Below are positions 10,714-22,654 of a stretch of 64,000 nt of DNA, one piece after another. The stretch's first letter is position 1, and the number at the start of each line of letters is the position of its first letter. The DNA is from Rhabdophis nuchalis (Eukaryota; Chordata; Lepidosauria; Squamata; Natricidae): positions 118,794,610 through 118,858,609 of the forward strand of contig CM077647.1 of assembly GCA_039707465.1 (NCBI GenBank), read 5' to 3'. The notes beneath the pieces were generated by a model, which was given only the letters and a program-made list of their open reading frames with translations, was not told where the DNA came from and searched no databases. The position numbers were made by a program, and so were the translations under genes.

Positions 10714-10975
10714 GTGAATTGGTATTTTTCAGTTCAAAACAAGGGATGAGCACCTTTTTTTTAACCTGCCACTTTTGTACATATATAACACACAAATTGG
10801 AATCAAAGAAACATTGCAGATGGTTTTTTAAATTTATTTCCCATACCTTGCCTTTTTCCAGGGATTGAAAGGAAAGAGAGAGACCAGCCCAGTCCATTCC
10901 ATTGGATACATTTATTTAAACTTTAACACTAACTATCTCTCAAGTTTTAAATCTCATTGAACTGTTTTATTGCAG

Positions 10976-11184
10976 GCTTGTAATAGCTATTCTGCTGGTA
11001 GCCAAAAGACAATACAGTTGGTTGAAAGCCACCAACCTACTTACTCCTGAAATGATAGCACAATTTGAAGAGCTTACTTCCATATTTCATCAAGAGTCTC
11101 ATGGAGCCCTGAACCTTTCAGTTTTGTATGGGCACGATGAAGAACCAGATGTGCAACAATTTATGAATCATGATGATTGTTTAG
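10976..11184 (+). pseudogene. KIF18B: KIF18B tail exon (QYSWLKATNLLTPEM)
   Basis: Acceptor gttttattgcag, donor gtaaaa. The exon is open throughout and reads LLVAKRQYSWLKATNLLTPE then MIAQFEELTSIFHQE. This corresponds to the KIF18B-specific segment with RQYSLLQAANLLTPDM in mammals and is one of the best anchors for the gene identity. It joins the next exon in phase 1. Confidence 0.88.
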
Positions 11185-11279
11185 GTAAAATTCAGAGAAG
11201 GGTGAATGTTGAAAGTGCAAACCAATTCAGGTGTAGTGTATGCCTACCATATTTGTTACTGTTTGTTTTTCTATCATAG

Positions 11280-11821
11280 CTATCCTCCCTGCTAATTTTC
11301 CTGCAACCAAGCATGCCAGTCCTAAGGTCTATCCTAGAATTCAACCTGCTGAACCAGAAGCTCAGTTGATTCCACATGCTATCTTGAAGATGCCCCACTA
11401 CTCAACAAAGAAGAAGATGAAAGTATTGCAGTCTGAAAAAAGCATTTCACCTAGCCAAAGGGAGCATGCAAAGCACTATCGGAAGTCTTGTCCTTCATCC
11501 CAGAAAATGGATTCTCTGAAGGAATGGTCTGATTTTGGTCAAGTAGATTGTACCAGCACCCTTCTTGGAGTGAAAGCAAAATCTTCCAGATCAATTGATC
11601 ATCATTCTCCATTATATTGCCCATTGACAGTTACTGAGATTCGCATGCCCCAGGCTCCCTCAAACATTAGGAATTACTCTCGCCCACAAAGCTTGAACAT
11701 AACTTTTGACATCTTTGAGGAATCCTGCCCCCCCAGTCTTGAAGGTCAATACTGTGGAAAGCCCTGGTTGGGAAAGTGTCCAGAATGTCTCCAACCATCA
11801 GGACATGCCGCTTATACCCAG
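11280..11821 (+). pseudogene. KIF18B: KIF18B large tail exon
   Basis: This 542-nt exon starts after gtttttctatcatag and ends before gtaggg. It is open, Ser/Lys/Pro-rich and basic, as expected for the disordered KIF18B tail that binds microtubules and EB proteins in mammals. Near the end it has PQSLNITFDIFEESCPPS, matching the conserved NATFDLSEEPPS motif of the mammalian protein. Open over 180 codons while the motor is broken: either decay is recent or the tail is still used. Confidence 0.82.
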
Positions 11822-12371
11822 GTAGGGCCTTCAGAAAGCCAACTGGTTCCAACTATCTTATTTGCAGAGATTTAACCCAGTAGTTCTTAGATTCCAGTGG
11901 CCTCTAATAGGGGTGAGCAGTCTGTTGTCCAACTGTAGTCTCAAACAAATGGCTTTTGTGGAGTTCAGGTAATTTCACCAATAAGTTATAATTGATTTTC
12001 AGCATGATCTGCTAAATTTCGTGGTGGTGGTACATTGACCAAAAACTCAGATGACATGTGTGATATCCTGAGTAATATTCAAATGGCAGGCTATATTAGT
12101 CATTTCCTAATCTACACTGTCTTTTGGGGATCTGTTGAAGGGCTCAACAGATCCTATTAGGCAGTTAGTATGACTGAAATCAAAGTTAGATGGTGCTGGT
12201 TTTAGACTATTCCCACTATTCTAGACCCATGCCAAACCTACATGGTTGCACCTTCCCTTTGTAACTTGTGATCTTACCTCACCTAAAGCAGTTGAAAGAT
12301 AAAAGGTTAGGGATAACACTGACATTTCCAGCAAACACTTTCCCAACAGAATTCAACAGTTTGCCTAGGGT

Positions 12372-12803
12372 CGTGATGGTAAACAGGTGGCAGGCAGAGC
12401 CATTTGTTAGGGCACGCGAGCTGTTGCCCTGTCAGCTCCAGCATTCATGTGAGTGCTGGCCAGCTGACTCCGGTCTTTATTTTTAGTCGTTTTTTGGGAA
12501 CAGACTTCCAGTTTGCTTGTTGGGCTGTTTAGCCCTCCGGAGGCTTCAGGGAAGCCTCCAAAGGGCCTCAGGGGCAGGGAGGCTGTCTTTGCCCTCCCTA
12601 GGCTCCTAGAAAGCATCTGGAGCCTAGGGAGGGCAAAACATGGGTCCATCACATGCCAAAAGCAGGGGGAGGGAGGAAATTGTGCACACATGCGCGGGGA
12701 GGGGTCATGCATATAGAATTATGGGTGTGGGCACACCTGCGCACGACCTCCCTGCGCTCCCCCCGCTTTTGGCATGCGATGGGAAAAAGGTTAGCCATCA
12801 CTG
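12372..12803. mobile_element. hAT-type MITE, CAGTGATGG family, diverged
   Basis: The termini are CGTGATGGTAAAC and GGTTAGCCATCACTG, matching the copies at 5885 and 7921. The expected 8-bp duplications are too diverged to call. The G/C-rich interior has no real gene. Confidence 0.68.
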
Positions 12804-13030
12804 GCTTTGGGGTTAAGGCGTATAATTTGATTCAAAGATTAATCCTGTTGGAGAGTAGAGTGTAGTGTTTAAATGCCAGTAGTCTTTTGGGAAAGCAGTT
12901 TTTATGTTATTTTGATATATTTAAATATAGTTGAGATACTTTTTCAATTCTTTTCACCTAAGATAAGCTTCATCCTTGTCAGTTTTCTGAAATTAGTATA
13001 TTCCAGGTTTTTTTTTAAATGTGTGTTTCA

Positions 13031-13155
13031 GATCAAATCAAATCTTTATTCTGTCATAGTTCAGCAAAAAAAAAAAAAAGCCCTGTTAGCTTAATTGTGT
13101 TAATTGTGACTTGTGTTTTATTTGCTGGTTATGACTAAATAAAGATTTGATTTGA
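13031..13155. repeat. Short inverted repeat around an A-run
   Basis: The sequence tcaaatcaaatctttatt at 13033-13050 is mirrored by aataaagatttgatttga at 13138-13155. This gives a foldback of about 120 bp that may be a MITE remnant in the KIF18B intron. Confidence 0.55.
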
Positions 13156-13278
13156 ATAGGTTTTCCTTTTCTGATGAAATCTTATTATTATGCTATACTC
13201 TCTGGGAAACAGATTTCTTTAATAGAGAACCACCAAATTCACCTGCATGATTTACCTTCTTTCGTGGATTTATTTCAG

Positions 13279-13356
13279 GGCCTCCATGCCTGTGTCTACT
13301 ATGAAAGGTTCCTCTATTTCCAAAGCATCGTTACAGAAGAAGAGACACAGCACAAT
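13279..13356 (+). pseudogene. KIF18B: KIF18B tail exon (STMKGSS), phase conflict
   Basis: Acceptor gatttatttcag, donor gtaagg, 78 nt. In one frame it reads ASMPVSTMKGSSISKASLQKKRHST, which parallels the mammalian PVPLFTMKG...CKKKR stretch. That frame needs the previous exon to end with 2 nt, but it ends in phase 0. Joining the two as annotated therefore shifts the frame, and the shifted reading reaches TAG in the following exon. A single-base gain near the acceptor would explain it. Confidence 0.7.
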
Positions 13357-13419
13357 GTAAGGTTGTTCTCAGCTTTGAGATAAGTTTGGTTAATATGGAA
13401 ATTACACCTGGGTAACTTT

Positions 13420-13620
13420 TGGTGGCAGGGAAAGGGTGCCTTTGAGCCAGTGCTGACTAGTGCCTGCAGTTTTCAGGTTTTTCAGTAGTTTGCCCTTGAC
13501 AGCTTCCCAAGGCTGAGAGAGACAGAGACAGAGACACTAGTCCAAGGTCATTCAGTTGATTATGTGCAGGATTAGTTTTAGATGTTTTAACCACTACAAC
13601 AAACAAGCTCTCTAGGTTGA
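13420..13620 (-). repeat. Degenerate tRNA-derived SINE
   Basis: The segment cttcccaaggctgagagagac...actagtccaaggtcattcag resembles the reverse complement of the body of squamate tRNA-derived SINEs. It is too diverged to place ends. Confidence 0.4.
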
Positions 13621-13885
13621 CGTTTACAAAGAGTAGAATGGATTGTATGATTAAAGACTTGGTGGCAAGTGATTCCTTGTTTGTTATTGGAGAGATAACA
13701 ACTGTTTTTTGTAAGCTTACGGGGATCAGTTTTTCATGGGTGCCAGAAATGACATCACTTCTTGCACTAGTCTGAAGTGATATATTTCATTTCAGTGTAT
13801 AACCTCATTCTTTGCATTCCTGATGTGGTTAAAAAGTCATATAAAACCTTGTCTTTGGGAGCATGACATAAAATAACATCTGTTT

Positions 13886-14231
13886 ACAGGTAGCCTTCAA
13901 ATTACAGTTGTTTGTTTAGTGACCGTTTGAACTTACAACAGCACTGAAAACAGTGGCATGACCATTTTTCATACTGACTCATATTTATGATCGTTGCAGT
14001 GTCTAGGGGTCATGAGATCCCTTTTTAAAACTTCTGATAAGGAAAGGGAGGCCAGATTCACTTAACAATCATGCCACTAGCCTAACAGTTTTTAACACTA
14101 GCCTAGCAGTGATTCACTTAATAGCTGGGACAAGAAAAATTGTAAAAAGGTGCAAGACTTACTTAATCATTGTCTTGCTTAGCAGTGGAAATGTTGGGCT
14201 CAATTGTGATCATAAGTTGAGGACTACCTGT
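13886..14231. mobile_element. 346-bp element with inverted ends ACAGGTAG...CTACCTGT
   Basis: The left end acaggtagccttcaaatta pairs with the right end gaggactacctgt. The interior contains typical phrases (tagtgaccgtttgaa, gactcatatttatga, gattcactta). The same interior occurs at 39148-39472 (reverse) and 48044-48420. It is a non-coding MITE-like repeat in the KIF18B intron. Confidence 0.75.
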
Positions 14232-14500
14232 ATCTGTTTTTCAATCTTTTGCTTAAGGGTAGATGGAATATACAGTCCATTCTAATAGATTCAATTTTCT
14301 TGTACAAAAATTGATTACCTATGTTCTGAACGTGTGGAAGAATAGGCAAATTATTTGGTTATTGGGAACTATGTTAAACAGCTAGGGAAGTTTAAAATAT
14401 TTTTCTGAATATGGTGCTCTCAATTATGTTGAACTTCAACTCCTATCATCCCTAGCTTCCAAATATGGCTATAATAAAACTATGTTCTCTCTCTTTCCAG

Positions 14501-14583
14501 TTCTATTTCTCACTTGCCAAGCAAACACATTGGTAGGCTCCAGGATCATTCCATAAAGTCTTCATTGATTGTGAATGCACCAG
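14501..14583 (+). pseudogene. KIF18B: KIF18B penultimate exon
   Basis: Acceptor tctctctctttccag, donor gtaaat, 83 nt. Read in phase with the exon at 13279-13356 it gives SISHLPSKHIGRLQDHSIKS, paralleling the mammalian SRIARLPSSTLKRP. In the shifted frame produced by the 11821/13279 junction it ends at TAG after eleven codons. Confidence 0.65.
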
Positions 14584-15273
14584 GTAAATTTGCTTTAGGA
14601 AGTCAATGGGCATAATCTTCCATATTGTAATTTCAGTAGTTTTGGGATGGAGGTTCAGTTGGTAGTGGAAACAAGAAAATATGGAATTAATGAAAATGTT
14701 TCTTATTTTAAAAGGCTATTGTTCTATTTGCAAATGAGTGTTGTGGAAGTATTGATGCTGATTTATATTTTCTGTGTATTCATATTTATATTTGAAAAAT
14801 ATGTGCATTCATATTAGCAAAAGCATAGAAATTACAAGTTAAGATTATCATAAAATATACATCATGGGTATAACAAACTGTTTCTGCAATTTCTCATATT
14901 TTCTCAAGCCAAGCATATTTTTTACCTTCTTTCAGCTTCAATTCTCTTCAGGCTGTATACATTTTTAGCCTAGTACTTGGTTGTTATGTCAGTTTTTAAG
15001 CACATGCAGGAATTTCAATAATAGTGCCAATACTGTCCTATGAATAGAATGTTTGTGTGTATGCTGTTTTGGGTACTTGTTAGTTGGACCTTTCTCTAGT
15101 TCAAGCAACAATCTAGTTTTATGTGACGTTGTTTTGTTATTTGTTAAAGGAGTAAATGCTTTAAAATGGTAGTTGTCATTGCTGGAACAGAAGTACAGAG
15201 AATAATCCCTAGTTATTATCGTTTATAGTTTTACCCATGAACTCCCATCTTAATATTTTCCCACTCTGCTCAG

Positions 15274-15890
15274 GACGTCCATCTGGCATCTCTGCATGGA
15301 AATGGCGCTAGAGATTTGTTCTTCCTAGGAATCAGCATTCTACTGTAGGCTTACTCCATGAAGTTTCTTTCAAGCTGCTACTTGAACATTTTAATATTCT
15401 GACACCCTCTCTTCAGCTTCCTCTATTCTTATATAACAGTATCTGTATCTCTATATCCATACCTACATTTTTAATAGGTGTACATTGAATTAACGACAGT
15501 TATGAGTTCCATAAATTATTACGAAAAAACAACAAACCTAAAGTGTAAAGTTTGTTTTAATATTATACAGTACCTTCCATTGTAATGATAATATGGTTTT
15601 CAGCATGTATGTTGGATAAAAAGAGCACACTTTTCAAAACTAGCTCATTCTGGACCCAAATTAATTATTTTATATCAAAGTGAATGATTCTTCATTTAGT
15701 CAGTTTCTCTGACTAGTGTTTATTATTAATAATAAAAGCTATTTTCTCCCCTGTGGTGCACTGAAGATAAGTTTTTAAATGTGTGAACTGAACAAACAAA
15801 CTAGGCTGCCAGGACCATTCTGTACAATTGTACTGTGAATATCCCTAATATTGTTTACTATACAAAATAAAGTTTTCTTTAATCCACTCT
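15274..15890 (+). pseudogene. KIF18B: Candidate KIF18B terminal exon and 3' UTR
   Basis: After ccactctgctcag the sequence reads DVHLASLHGNGARDLFFLG and stops at TAG 15346-15348. This resembles the mammalian C-terminus (NRRNGKDLIRVG). That frame is not the one delivered by the previous exon, whose frame stops at TAG after about twelve codons. AATAAA at 15866-15871 (and an earlier one near 15730) followed by T/G-rich sequence is a plausible poly(A) signal. Confidence 0.48.
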
Positions 15891-16335
15891 GTTAACTTTG
15901 CTATTTGACTTCTTTTTGCACCAGAATTCAAGTATGGAAGGGCAGGTAGAAAAAAAAGATACTCTTGATTGGCATATGGAAAAACTGGAGTCCCAGTCTA
16001 CATGACAACCCTATTTTCAGGAGGGAAGACAGATTATGACAGATATGAATATTTCCTATCTATGAAGCTTTCAATGTAAAATTTGCTGGTGTCAGTTAGA
16101 AGCACAAGTGGTGCTGTGAATTAGTTAGAATGAGTTAGTTGGCCATAGTCCCAGGCAATTGGAAACAGGCAGATGAACAAAGCAAGATGGAATTGATTTG
16201 ACGGAAAGATTATGTCTACAGCAAAGAAAACTGATTCTGATCATTTGAGATACTACTGGGTATATCATGTGGCTCAGTTAGATGTTCTTTAAACATGATT
16301 AGATAGGTAATATTACTATTATCAACTTGTCAAAA
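15891..16335. other. Intergenic, nothing recognised
   Basis: Unique AT-rich sequence between the KIF18B poly(A) signal and a Rex1-like LINE. I see no exon, RNA gene or repeat structure in it. Confidence 0.6.
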
Positions 16336-16339
16336 GTTT

Positions 16340-17690
16340 TACCTTACTTTATTGTCATTGTACGTATATACACAGTTTACACATACAACAAAATTCACAT
16401 AACACCCAGAGACCAGGCCCAATACCCATAACAATCCCCAAACACACCCCCACCCATCAAAAGATCCCTGCTCCTAAACCACCCAAACATCCACACAATA
16501 GACCAAGTAGTGCTGTTCAGCAGCTCACTGATGGTGACCCTTTAGTTCATTGTTGAGTACATTTATAGCTCTGGGATAAAAGCTATTAAGAAGCTATTCT
16601 AAAAAGCTATTCTAAAAAGTTTGTAAGCAGGATGGGAAGAATCTCTGAGAATATTATGCAACTTCCTCAAACAGCAAGATGTGAAGATGTCATCCAGGGC
16701 TGGTAGCTAGAGCCCGGTGATATTCTGGGCAGTTTTAATGATTCTCTGTAGAGCTTTTTTGTCTGCTGCAGAGCTGCTCCCATACCATGCAAGAATGCCA
16801 TATGTCAGGACACTCTCAATAGTGCTGCGATAGTAGGACAGAAGTAGATGCTGAGATAGATTTATCTTCCTTAGCATTCTCAGGAAGTACAGCCTCTTCT
16901 GTGCCTTCTTCACAAGCATGTTAGCATTCATGGTCCATGAGAGGTCCTCTGAGATATAAATACACAGAAATTTAAAACTACCAACCCTCTCCATTTCCTC
17001 ACCATTTATGTTCAATGGTAAATGTACATCTCTCTTCTTCCTGAAGTCAAGTATAAGTTCTTTAGTTTTTTTGGTGTTAAGTATAAGATTATTTTCTTTA
17101 CACCACAATGTCAGCCCTTGTACTTCCTTCCTATAAGCAGACTCATTGTTCTTATTAATGAGCTCCACCACTGTCGTGTCATCCGCAAATTTAATAATTG
17201 CGTTGGTGTTATACAATGGGGTACAGTCATGTGTACAAAGAATAAAGGAAGGGGCTTAGCGCACAACCCTGGGGGGTGGGGGCTCCTGTGCTTAATATCA
17301 GAGTAGAAGAGTGGTGAGATCCCATCCTTACTGACTGCAGCCTATCTGTCAGAAAATCCTTTATCCACAAACAAATCCTCTGATTTATACCCAAATTGGA
17401 CATTTTAAGAAGCATCCTATTGGGTAGAATGGTGTTAAAGGCAGAGCTATAATCCACAAATAGCAACCTTACATATGTTTCCTGTTGTTCCAAATGATTT
17501 AATACAGTATGGACAACAATAGACATAGCATCATCAGTTGATCTATTTCTCCTATATGCAAATTGGTATGGGTCCAAAGTAGATGGAAGACTAGCCTTAA
17601 TATAGTTCAACACCAATCTCTCAAAACATTTCATGATAACAGATGTTAAAGCTATTGGTCTATAATCATTACCAAAAAGAGATCATAATA
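16340..17690 (-). mobile_element. Rex1-like LINE, reverse transcriptase part
   Basis: The minus strand encodes RT in two frames. Frame 17634-17227 has DPYQFAYRRNRSTDDAM, LLFVDYSSAFNTI and PQGCALSPFLY. Frame 17216-16707 has KFADDTTVV, LDFRKKRDVHLPLNINGE and a YFLRMLRKINL tail. These blocks fit the Rex1/Babar group of the CR1 superfamily. A frameshift near 17220 separates them. The 3' end, with tactttattgtcattgtac in plus orientation, lies at about 16347. 5'-truncated and inactive. Confidence 0.82.
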
Positions 17691-17909
17691 TTTCTTCAAT
17701 TTCATTGCAGGGTTTTTACCAAGAGTCTGTATCAGTCAAGGCCAGTCACGTTAGTTATTTTTTGAAGGAAAACAAAAACAACTCAGTGAATCTTATGTAA
17801 CAAAATTAAAACTGCATGGATTACACTGTTCATTATTATATAAACAGTATGAATCAAAAATAAATACTACTGGAAGCCACAAATGAGAAATATTGAAAAA
17901 AAAGTATGG

Positions 17910-18062
17910 GAAGTTACCTACCTACCTACTGTATTTCTCTCTCTGTGTGTGTGTGTGTCTCCTTCTCCCTCCCTCCTTAACTACTCTCTCTAACTAACTA
18001 CCTACCTACTGTATTTCTCTCTCTTTCTCTCCCTCTCTATCTCTCTGTCTACCTACCTACTT
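17910..18062. repeat. (TACC)n-type minisatellite fragment
   Basis: Three short TACC blocks with TACTGTATTTCTCTCTC between them, and a (TG)n tract. Same unit as the array at 6555-7735. Confidence 0.85.
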
Positions 18063-18137
18063 TTTAAAAAATTTGCCTCTTCAAAACCTGGGTGCATCTT
18101 ATACTCCGGTGCATCTTATACTCAGAAAAATATGGTA
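18063..18137. mobile_element. End fragment of the gtgcatcttatactccg element
   Basis: The motif gtgcatcttatactc occurs twice, followed by agaaaaatatgg. It matches the right end of the repeat at 2845-3228 in reverse orientation. Confidence 0.5.
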
Positions 18138-20547
18138 TGTTGCTTTACATCTTGCTCCAGGAGATTTAGCATGACAAAATGTATGATTGACCAATTTGAT
18201 GAGGGGGGGGGGGTTTGAGCTCTTAATAGCTTATTGTGACAACATAGCTTGTGGCCAATTGGCCAAAATCAAACAGAGGGGAAAACTAAGGTGAGGATAG
18301 CTTCATTATCTCATGAAGAGTCAGAATGAATTTACTGAACTATGCACTAAATGTGGTATAGAAGGCCATCCTAGCAGACAAAGAAGACTATTATTTTATC
18401 ATATGGTTTTAGTCCTGATTTCACTATCAAGAACAGCATATATTGATATTCCAATTTGTGGTTCATAGCAAATATTCTGGTACATTTAACATTAAACAAA
18501 GCTTTATTGAATTTATCAACTTTGATGTAAATACTGAAGAGCAGATAACTGCGATGCAAATTATCAGCTTGAAAAAAAAGGAACATTCTTGATTGCAGAG
18601 GGCCAGTAAAAGAAGTTTGATAACTGCTTTTATCTGTCAGAAAATAAAAGGTGTTCAGGCCTGCACTATGTTCAAATATCAACTTATCCTACTTGCTCTT
18701 CTGATTCTCTACATCTTATAAGTATTAATGCTGCACCAACCTATATTAGTATTTTTACTGTATATTTTGTTTTATGGACAACAACTTCTGTTTTTGTGGA
18801 CTAGTTCTCTGAAGTGAAGGAACAGAACAAAGAAATATACAGTTCAAACATATTAATCAACATGGTTCAGTGTTATCAATCCACTCACAGAATCTTCTGG
18901 GTATTCTGCAAACAATTGAATGTACTCTCAAATTAAACTTGATGCTTGAAGCTCAGTCAAATCCAGAAGCATTGAAAAGACTTTGGCTTATGTTCATATC
19001 TTTTGTCAGGAAGCTTTTAGTACAAGGTGTTTTCAGGAACTGATGACAGAAGCAAGATTTTACAAGCCAGAAAAATATGTTCTGAAGCAAAAATAGGTCT
19101 CATTGTACATATTATTGAAAAAGTAATACAATAGAAAGATTGGTGGTCTGACATGTTTCTGGTCAGTAAAAAGCATGGGAACGTGGCAGTAATTAACTGA
19201 AGCAGAAAGTTGAAAAAAGTACATGTGGATGCTAGCAAGGTGTTGTGTTTTATCTTCTGGTAAATTTTTATTCAGAATGATGTTTTTTGGATATCTACAA
19301 ATTTGAATGAGGTTCAAAGCAACCATGTTTTGCATTTCATTCAGCTCTAAAATATGTGCAATTGGAACAAGCTTCTAAATCGTCTGTTTATCAAACATCT
19401 GATATCTTTCTGAATATTTTTTTCTTGGGGAACATTGCAACTGGAAAAAGAATAATCCAATCTACTTGTGAAAAGGGTAAAACATTGCCTCATTAATCTT
19501 TTTTTTTTTTTTTTTTTTTTTACAAAAAAGTAAAGTAGTCTACAAGTAAATTTTAGCAGAAAGCATTTTTTGAATTGGGTAGATAGAGCAATTGCTTTAA
19601 ATTGAATTGATCTATCAGTTTACTGCCTTACTGGTCCATTAGAATAACAACAACAAAATCTTATCTGGATATTACTATTTTGAAAAGCAACAGTTAAAAA
19701 AAGTTATACAATAGTCAGCAATATATAATTAAGTAAAACAATCCTTTATGCACAAGACTACATGGGATGGGGTACAGGCAAGGATCAGCAATTTGTATCA
19801 AGTACCATGTAGCAAATTTCTGAGCCCCAAAACAAAGGCAACTGATCCTGCTATTTTATTTCCCAGATTTTCATTTATAGTAAAAATCTGGAGAGAAAAT
19901 ATAAGGCATTACCACATTTAGCTTGCCATCCAAAAAACATGGACATGCACAATTGCTATCTTATCAAAATTGGAAAATAATGCAGGTAGCAATTAAAGAC
20001 TCCCTAAAATTTCATATTCCAATACCAAGAAAATTCAACCTGCTAGAAAATGATGCATTATTAAAGGTGTATTTAAGCTACAAAATGTGATTATTATTTT
20101 TTTGCTATTTTATAAAACTCATAGTGTATTATGAATTTGCTAACAAAATAAAATTCTTTTATTTCATTATGGAGAAGCTAAAATTTGACTGTCTATATGA
20201 ATATCCTAGGGAGAAACAAATGGGGAGAAGAGTTATAGAAATGTGCAGTGGCATCCATGGAAAGGAGTCAGAACACTCAATATGGCAGCTTTACGACTGA
20301 AGCTCTGCTCTTTTTAATGTCACGTGTGATTCATATGTAAAGGTTATGGAGCTACTATCATGCAATCATGGCTACCATCTTCACTTTTGAACCACCTCAC
20401 CAAGAGCCCTTGGAGATGTTACATCTGCAATTGCAGAACAATTCTCATGGTTTACTATACAGATAACCCCAGCCAACACTATTTTCTGTCACAAACAGAA
20501 AACAAGGCTAACCTGATCAATAAGTAATGGTATTATTTTAGAACATG
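18138..20547. other. Intergenic, mostly unique AT-rich DNA
   Basis: There is no convincing gene. The short open frames (for example 18371-18682 and 19060-19335 on the minus strand) lack family motifs. A T-run of about 22 nt lies at 19499-19520. Confidence 0.55.
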
Positions 20548-20764
20548 GCAATAGCAGTAGCACTTAGACTTATATACCAATTCACAGTACTGAACAACCC
20601 TCTCTAAGTGTCAGCATATTGTCCCCAACAATCTGAATCTTCATTTTACTGGAGGATGGAAGGCTGAGTCAACCTTGAGCTGGTGGGACTTGAACTGCCA
20701 AACTGCAAGCAGTCGATTGTTAGCAGAAGTAGCCGCATTCTAATCACTGCACCATCACGACTCA
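20548..20764 (-). mobile_element. Sauria-type tRNA-derived SINE
   Basis: In minus orientation it begins with the tRNA-like head (atggtgcagtgattagaatg), passes a B-box-like segment (agttcaagtcccacc) and runs through aaggttgactcagcc to the tail tataagtctaagtgcta. The same element lies on the plus strand at 54335-54572. Sauria SINEs are squamate-specific, with a Bov-B-related tail. Confidence 0.78.
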
Positions 20765-22620
20765 TAATTGCAAATTCCTTCCTATGTTTTCCCAGAATTT
20801 AGTCCTAGCATTATCAGGTATAATTAAATTATGGATTATTGTTTGTCTTGCTTAGAATTATAGAATCGGTCATGACATGTTTAAAAGTATGTTGGAACTT
20901 GGGAATTTACCAAGTTCAGAACCTGGAAAGGTATGGGGGCTTTTTTTGATGTGGGTAGCAGATAAAGATTGCTGGGTTTTTCCTAATTAAAAGTTAAGAA
21001 TAATGAGACCAGCAAAAGAAAACATGAAAGTTGGCAAGGATTGTGTGAAAAATGCTAACTCTGCAATGTACATACATGTACAAAAGCTTCCAATGTCAAT
21101 CTTTGCAGGATACTTCAGTCCTCCCAATTTGTGGTTTATTTATGAAAAAAGATTCTGTTAAGTTAGGCCTTTGAGCTTACCAGCACTTTTTTTTTGGCAC
21201 AGATGTGTAAAAACAAAAAAGCTGTGAAAGAAAGTCCTCCATCCCTGCCGCCCAAGCTCTATATTTTAAAATCTGCTGGTTGTCCTAAGCCCATTAAATA
21301 GCCTAATTCTCAGGGGTACTGGTTCATGATGCAATCTCTTCTGACAGCTGATCATCCATCTTTGCTAGCCTTAGGATTGGTAAAAAAGCAGTATCTGAAC
21401 ATTCTCCCTCTAGGGAGAGGTTATATCCCCCCCCCCTTCCATGCACACACATGTGCTCCTACTATGCTTCCTGACCTAGATTAAGGAAGAATTGTCTTAG
21501 AGAGAAATCTGGTTTGTAGTTAGGGCACAACTTTGCCTCATTGTGCAAAAAGATTATAATTAAAATCCCAATTGCCCTTGAGTTTGTGCCTCTCGTTGGG
21601 AGATCATGGGGAAAGGACAGCACTTTGCTGAAAGAAGAAAGTACTTGATTTTATTATTAGGGTGCAGTAGTTGTAAATGACATGCCTGCTTTGATCCTGT
21701 CTTTTGTTGGAGAGGTAAAGCAAAAACAAATGGGGACGTTTCACTGATTCTTTTGCTGGTCACTCCAAATACCCTATTATTCAGTTGTGGGCCTTTTATT
21801 CCTCAGGTGCAAAGCCATCACCTTAGAAATAACAAGCCTGCTGAAGCAGTATAGTGAGATGCCTGCCACAGTTCGATCCTCTTCTCCGCCTGTCTGCTCT
21901 CGCTCTTTGAAGATGCAGCAATTAAATACTACAGTTCTTTATGACAGAACAAAAAGACATGACACAGACCTTGTTAATACTCTGGGATAAGACTGGTTTA
22001 TTAGTAAAATGCAAAGGTTAAACCAGTTAATTTTGGTAAAATGAAGCTCAGTTAATTTCACTTGGTTACAGTTTTTAACTCTTCCTTTAAATCAGTAGTA
22101 TGTTTTAAAAAACAGTTGAATGAGAAGGCATCCATTGGAGAAATCTGGTTTGAATCTCCACTCAGGCGTGAAGCTCCCTATTTGCCAGCTCTCAGTCTAA
22201 TCAGCCTTGCAAGGTTGTTATGAGGATAAAAGCAGGGATTTATTCACGGTCCCCTGGCATTTGAGTTTCTTGAGGGAGAACAGGACTGGAGGGTTGTTGC
22301 ATAATATTAATATTTAATTGCAATTCTTACCCCACATTTTAATTGTTATGTTGTCATTTTGCAATGTGTTTTCAAATAAGGACTGTTGCAATCCTTGATT
22401 TATGAAAATTGTATACCCTTCCTAGACCAGGTTAATAAATTTGTTCCTTCAGAACAGTTCGTACTACATGGGTAAATATCCTTAGATGTAAGACTATGGG
22501 AATTAGGTGTTCAGATTGATAGCATGAGGCGGGGAAAACTTTGTTGTTAGTTGTTTTGGCATGCAATGCTCTACAGAAAGTTTATGCCCAGAATGTGAGG
22601 GATCTGTTGTTTTCTCAGCC
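20765..22620. other. Intergenic with a possible old SINE fragment
   Basis: Mostly unique. The stretch 22150-22250 (tttgaatctccactcaggc...cttgcaaggttgttatgaggat) looks like a degraded tRNA-derived SINE. A C-run lies at 21427-21437. No gene recognised. Confidence 0.5.
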
Positions 22621-22654
22621 CTTTTTTATTTTTGCACTATAAAGGTTGTCAATA

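Larger units (their letters stand above)
3584..15890 (+). pseudogene. KIF18B: KIF18B (kinesin-8), decayed locus, 5' exons outside window
   Basis: This is the overall span of kinesin-8 exons, from the mid-motor exon to the poly(A) signal. KIF18B is a plus-end-directed, microtubule-depolymerising mitotic kinesin. Assignment to KIF18B rather than KIF18A rests on the tail (KRQYSWLKATNLLTPEM, LNITFDIFEE, STMKGSS) and on GFAP lying next downstream in the same orientation, as in mammals. Motor lesions are a 104-nt exon between two phase-0 boundaries, an in-frame TAG, Arg to Gln in switch I, Gly to Ala in switch II, and no convincing exons for the last third of the motor. Tail exons are open, but phases conflict at 11821/13279 and at 14583/15274. 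Exons for the P-loop would lie left of base 1. I infer loss of motor function. Assembly error cannot be excluded for any single lesion. Confidence 0.75.

Noticed and set aside
3584..11821. Assignment to KIF18A
   Set aside because: The tail motifs (KRQYSWLKATNLLTPEM, NITFDIFEE, STMKGSS) fit KIF18B, and GFAP is the downstream neighbour as in mammals.
3584..11821. Processed (retro) copy of a kinesin
   Set aside because: Exons are separated by introns with GT-AG borders and conserved phases, so this is the genomic locus, not a retrocopy.
18371..19335. Small minus-strand frames as genes
   Set aside because: About 70-100 codons, no homology recognised, AT-rich unique DNA; expected by chance.
20548..20764. 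tRNA gene
   Set aside because: The A-box and B-box-like words are the head of a Sauria SINE, which continues into the SINE body and tail; no cloverleaf typical of a functional tRNA.
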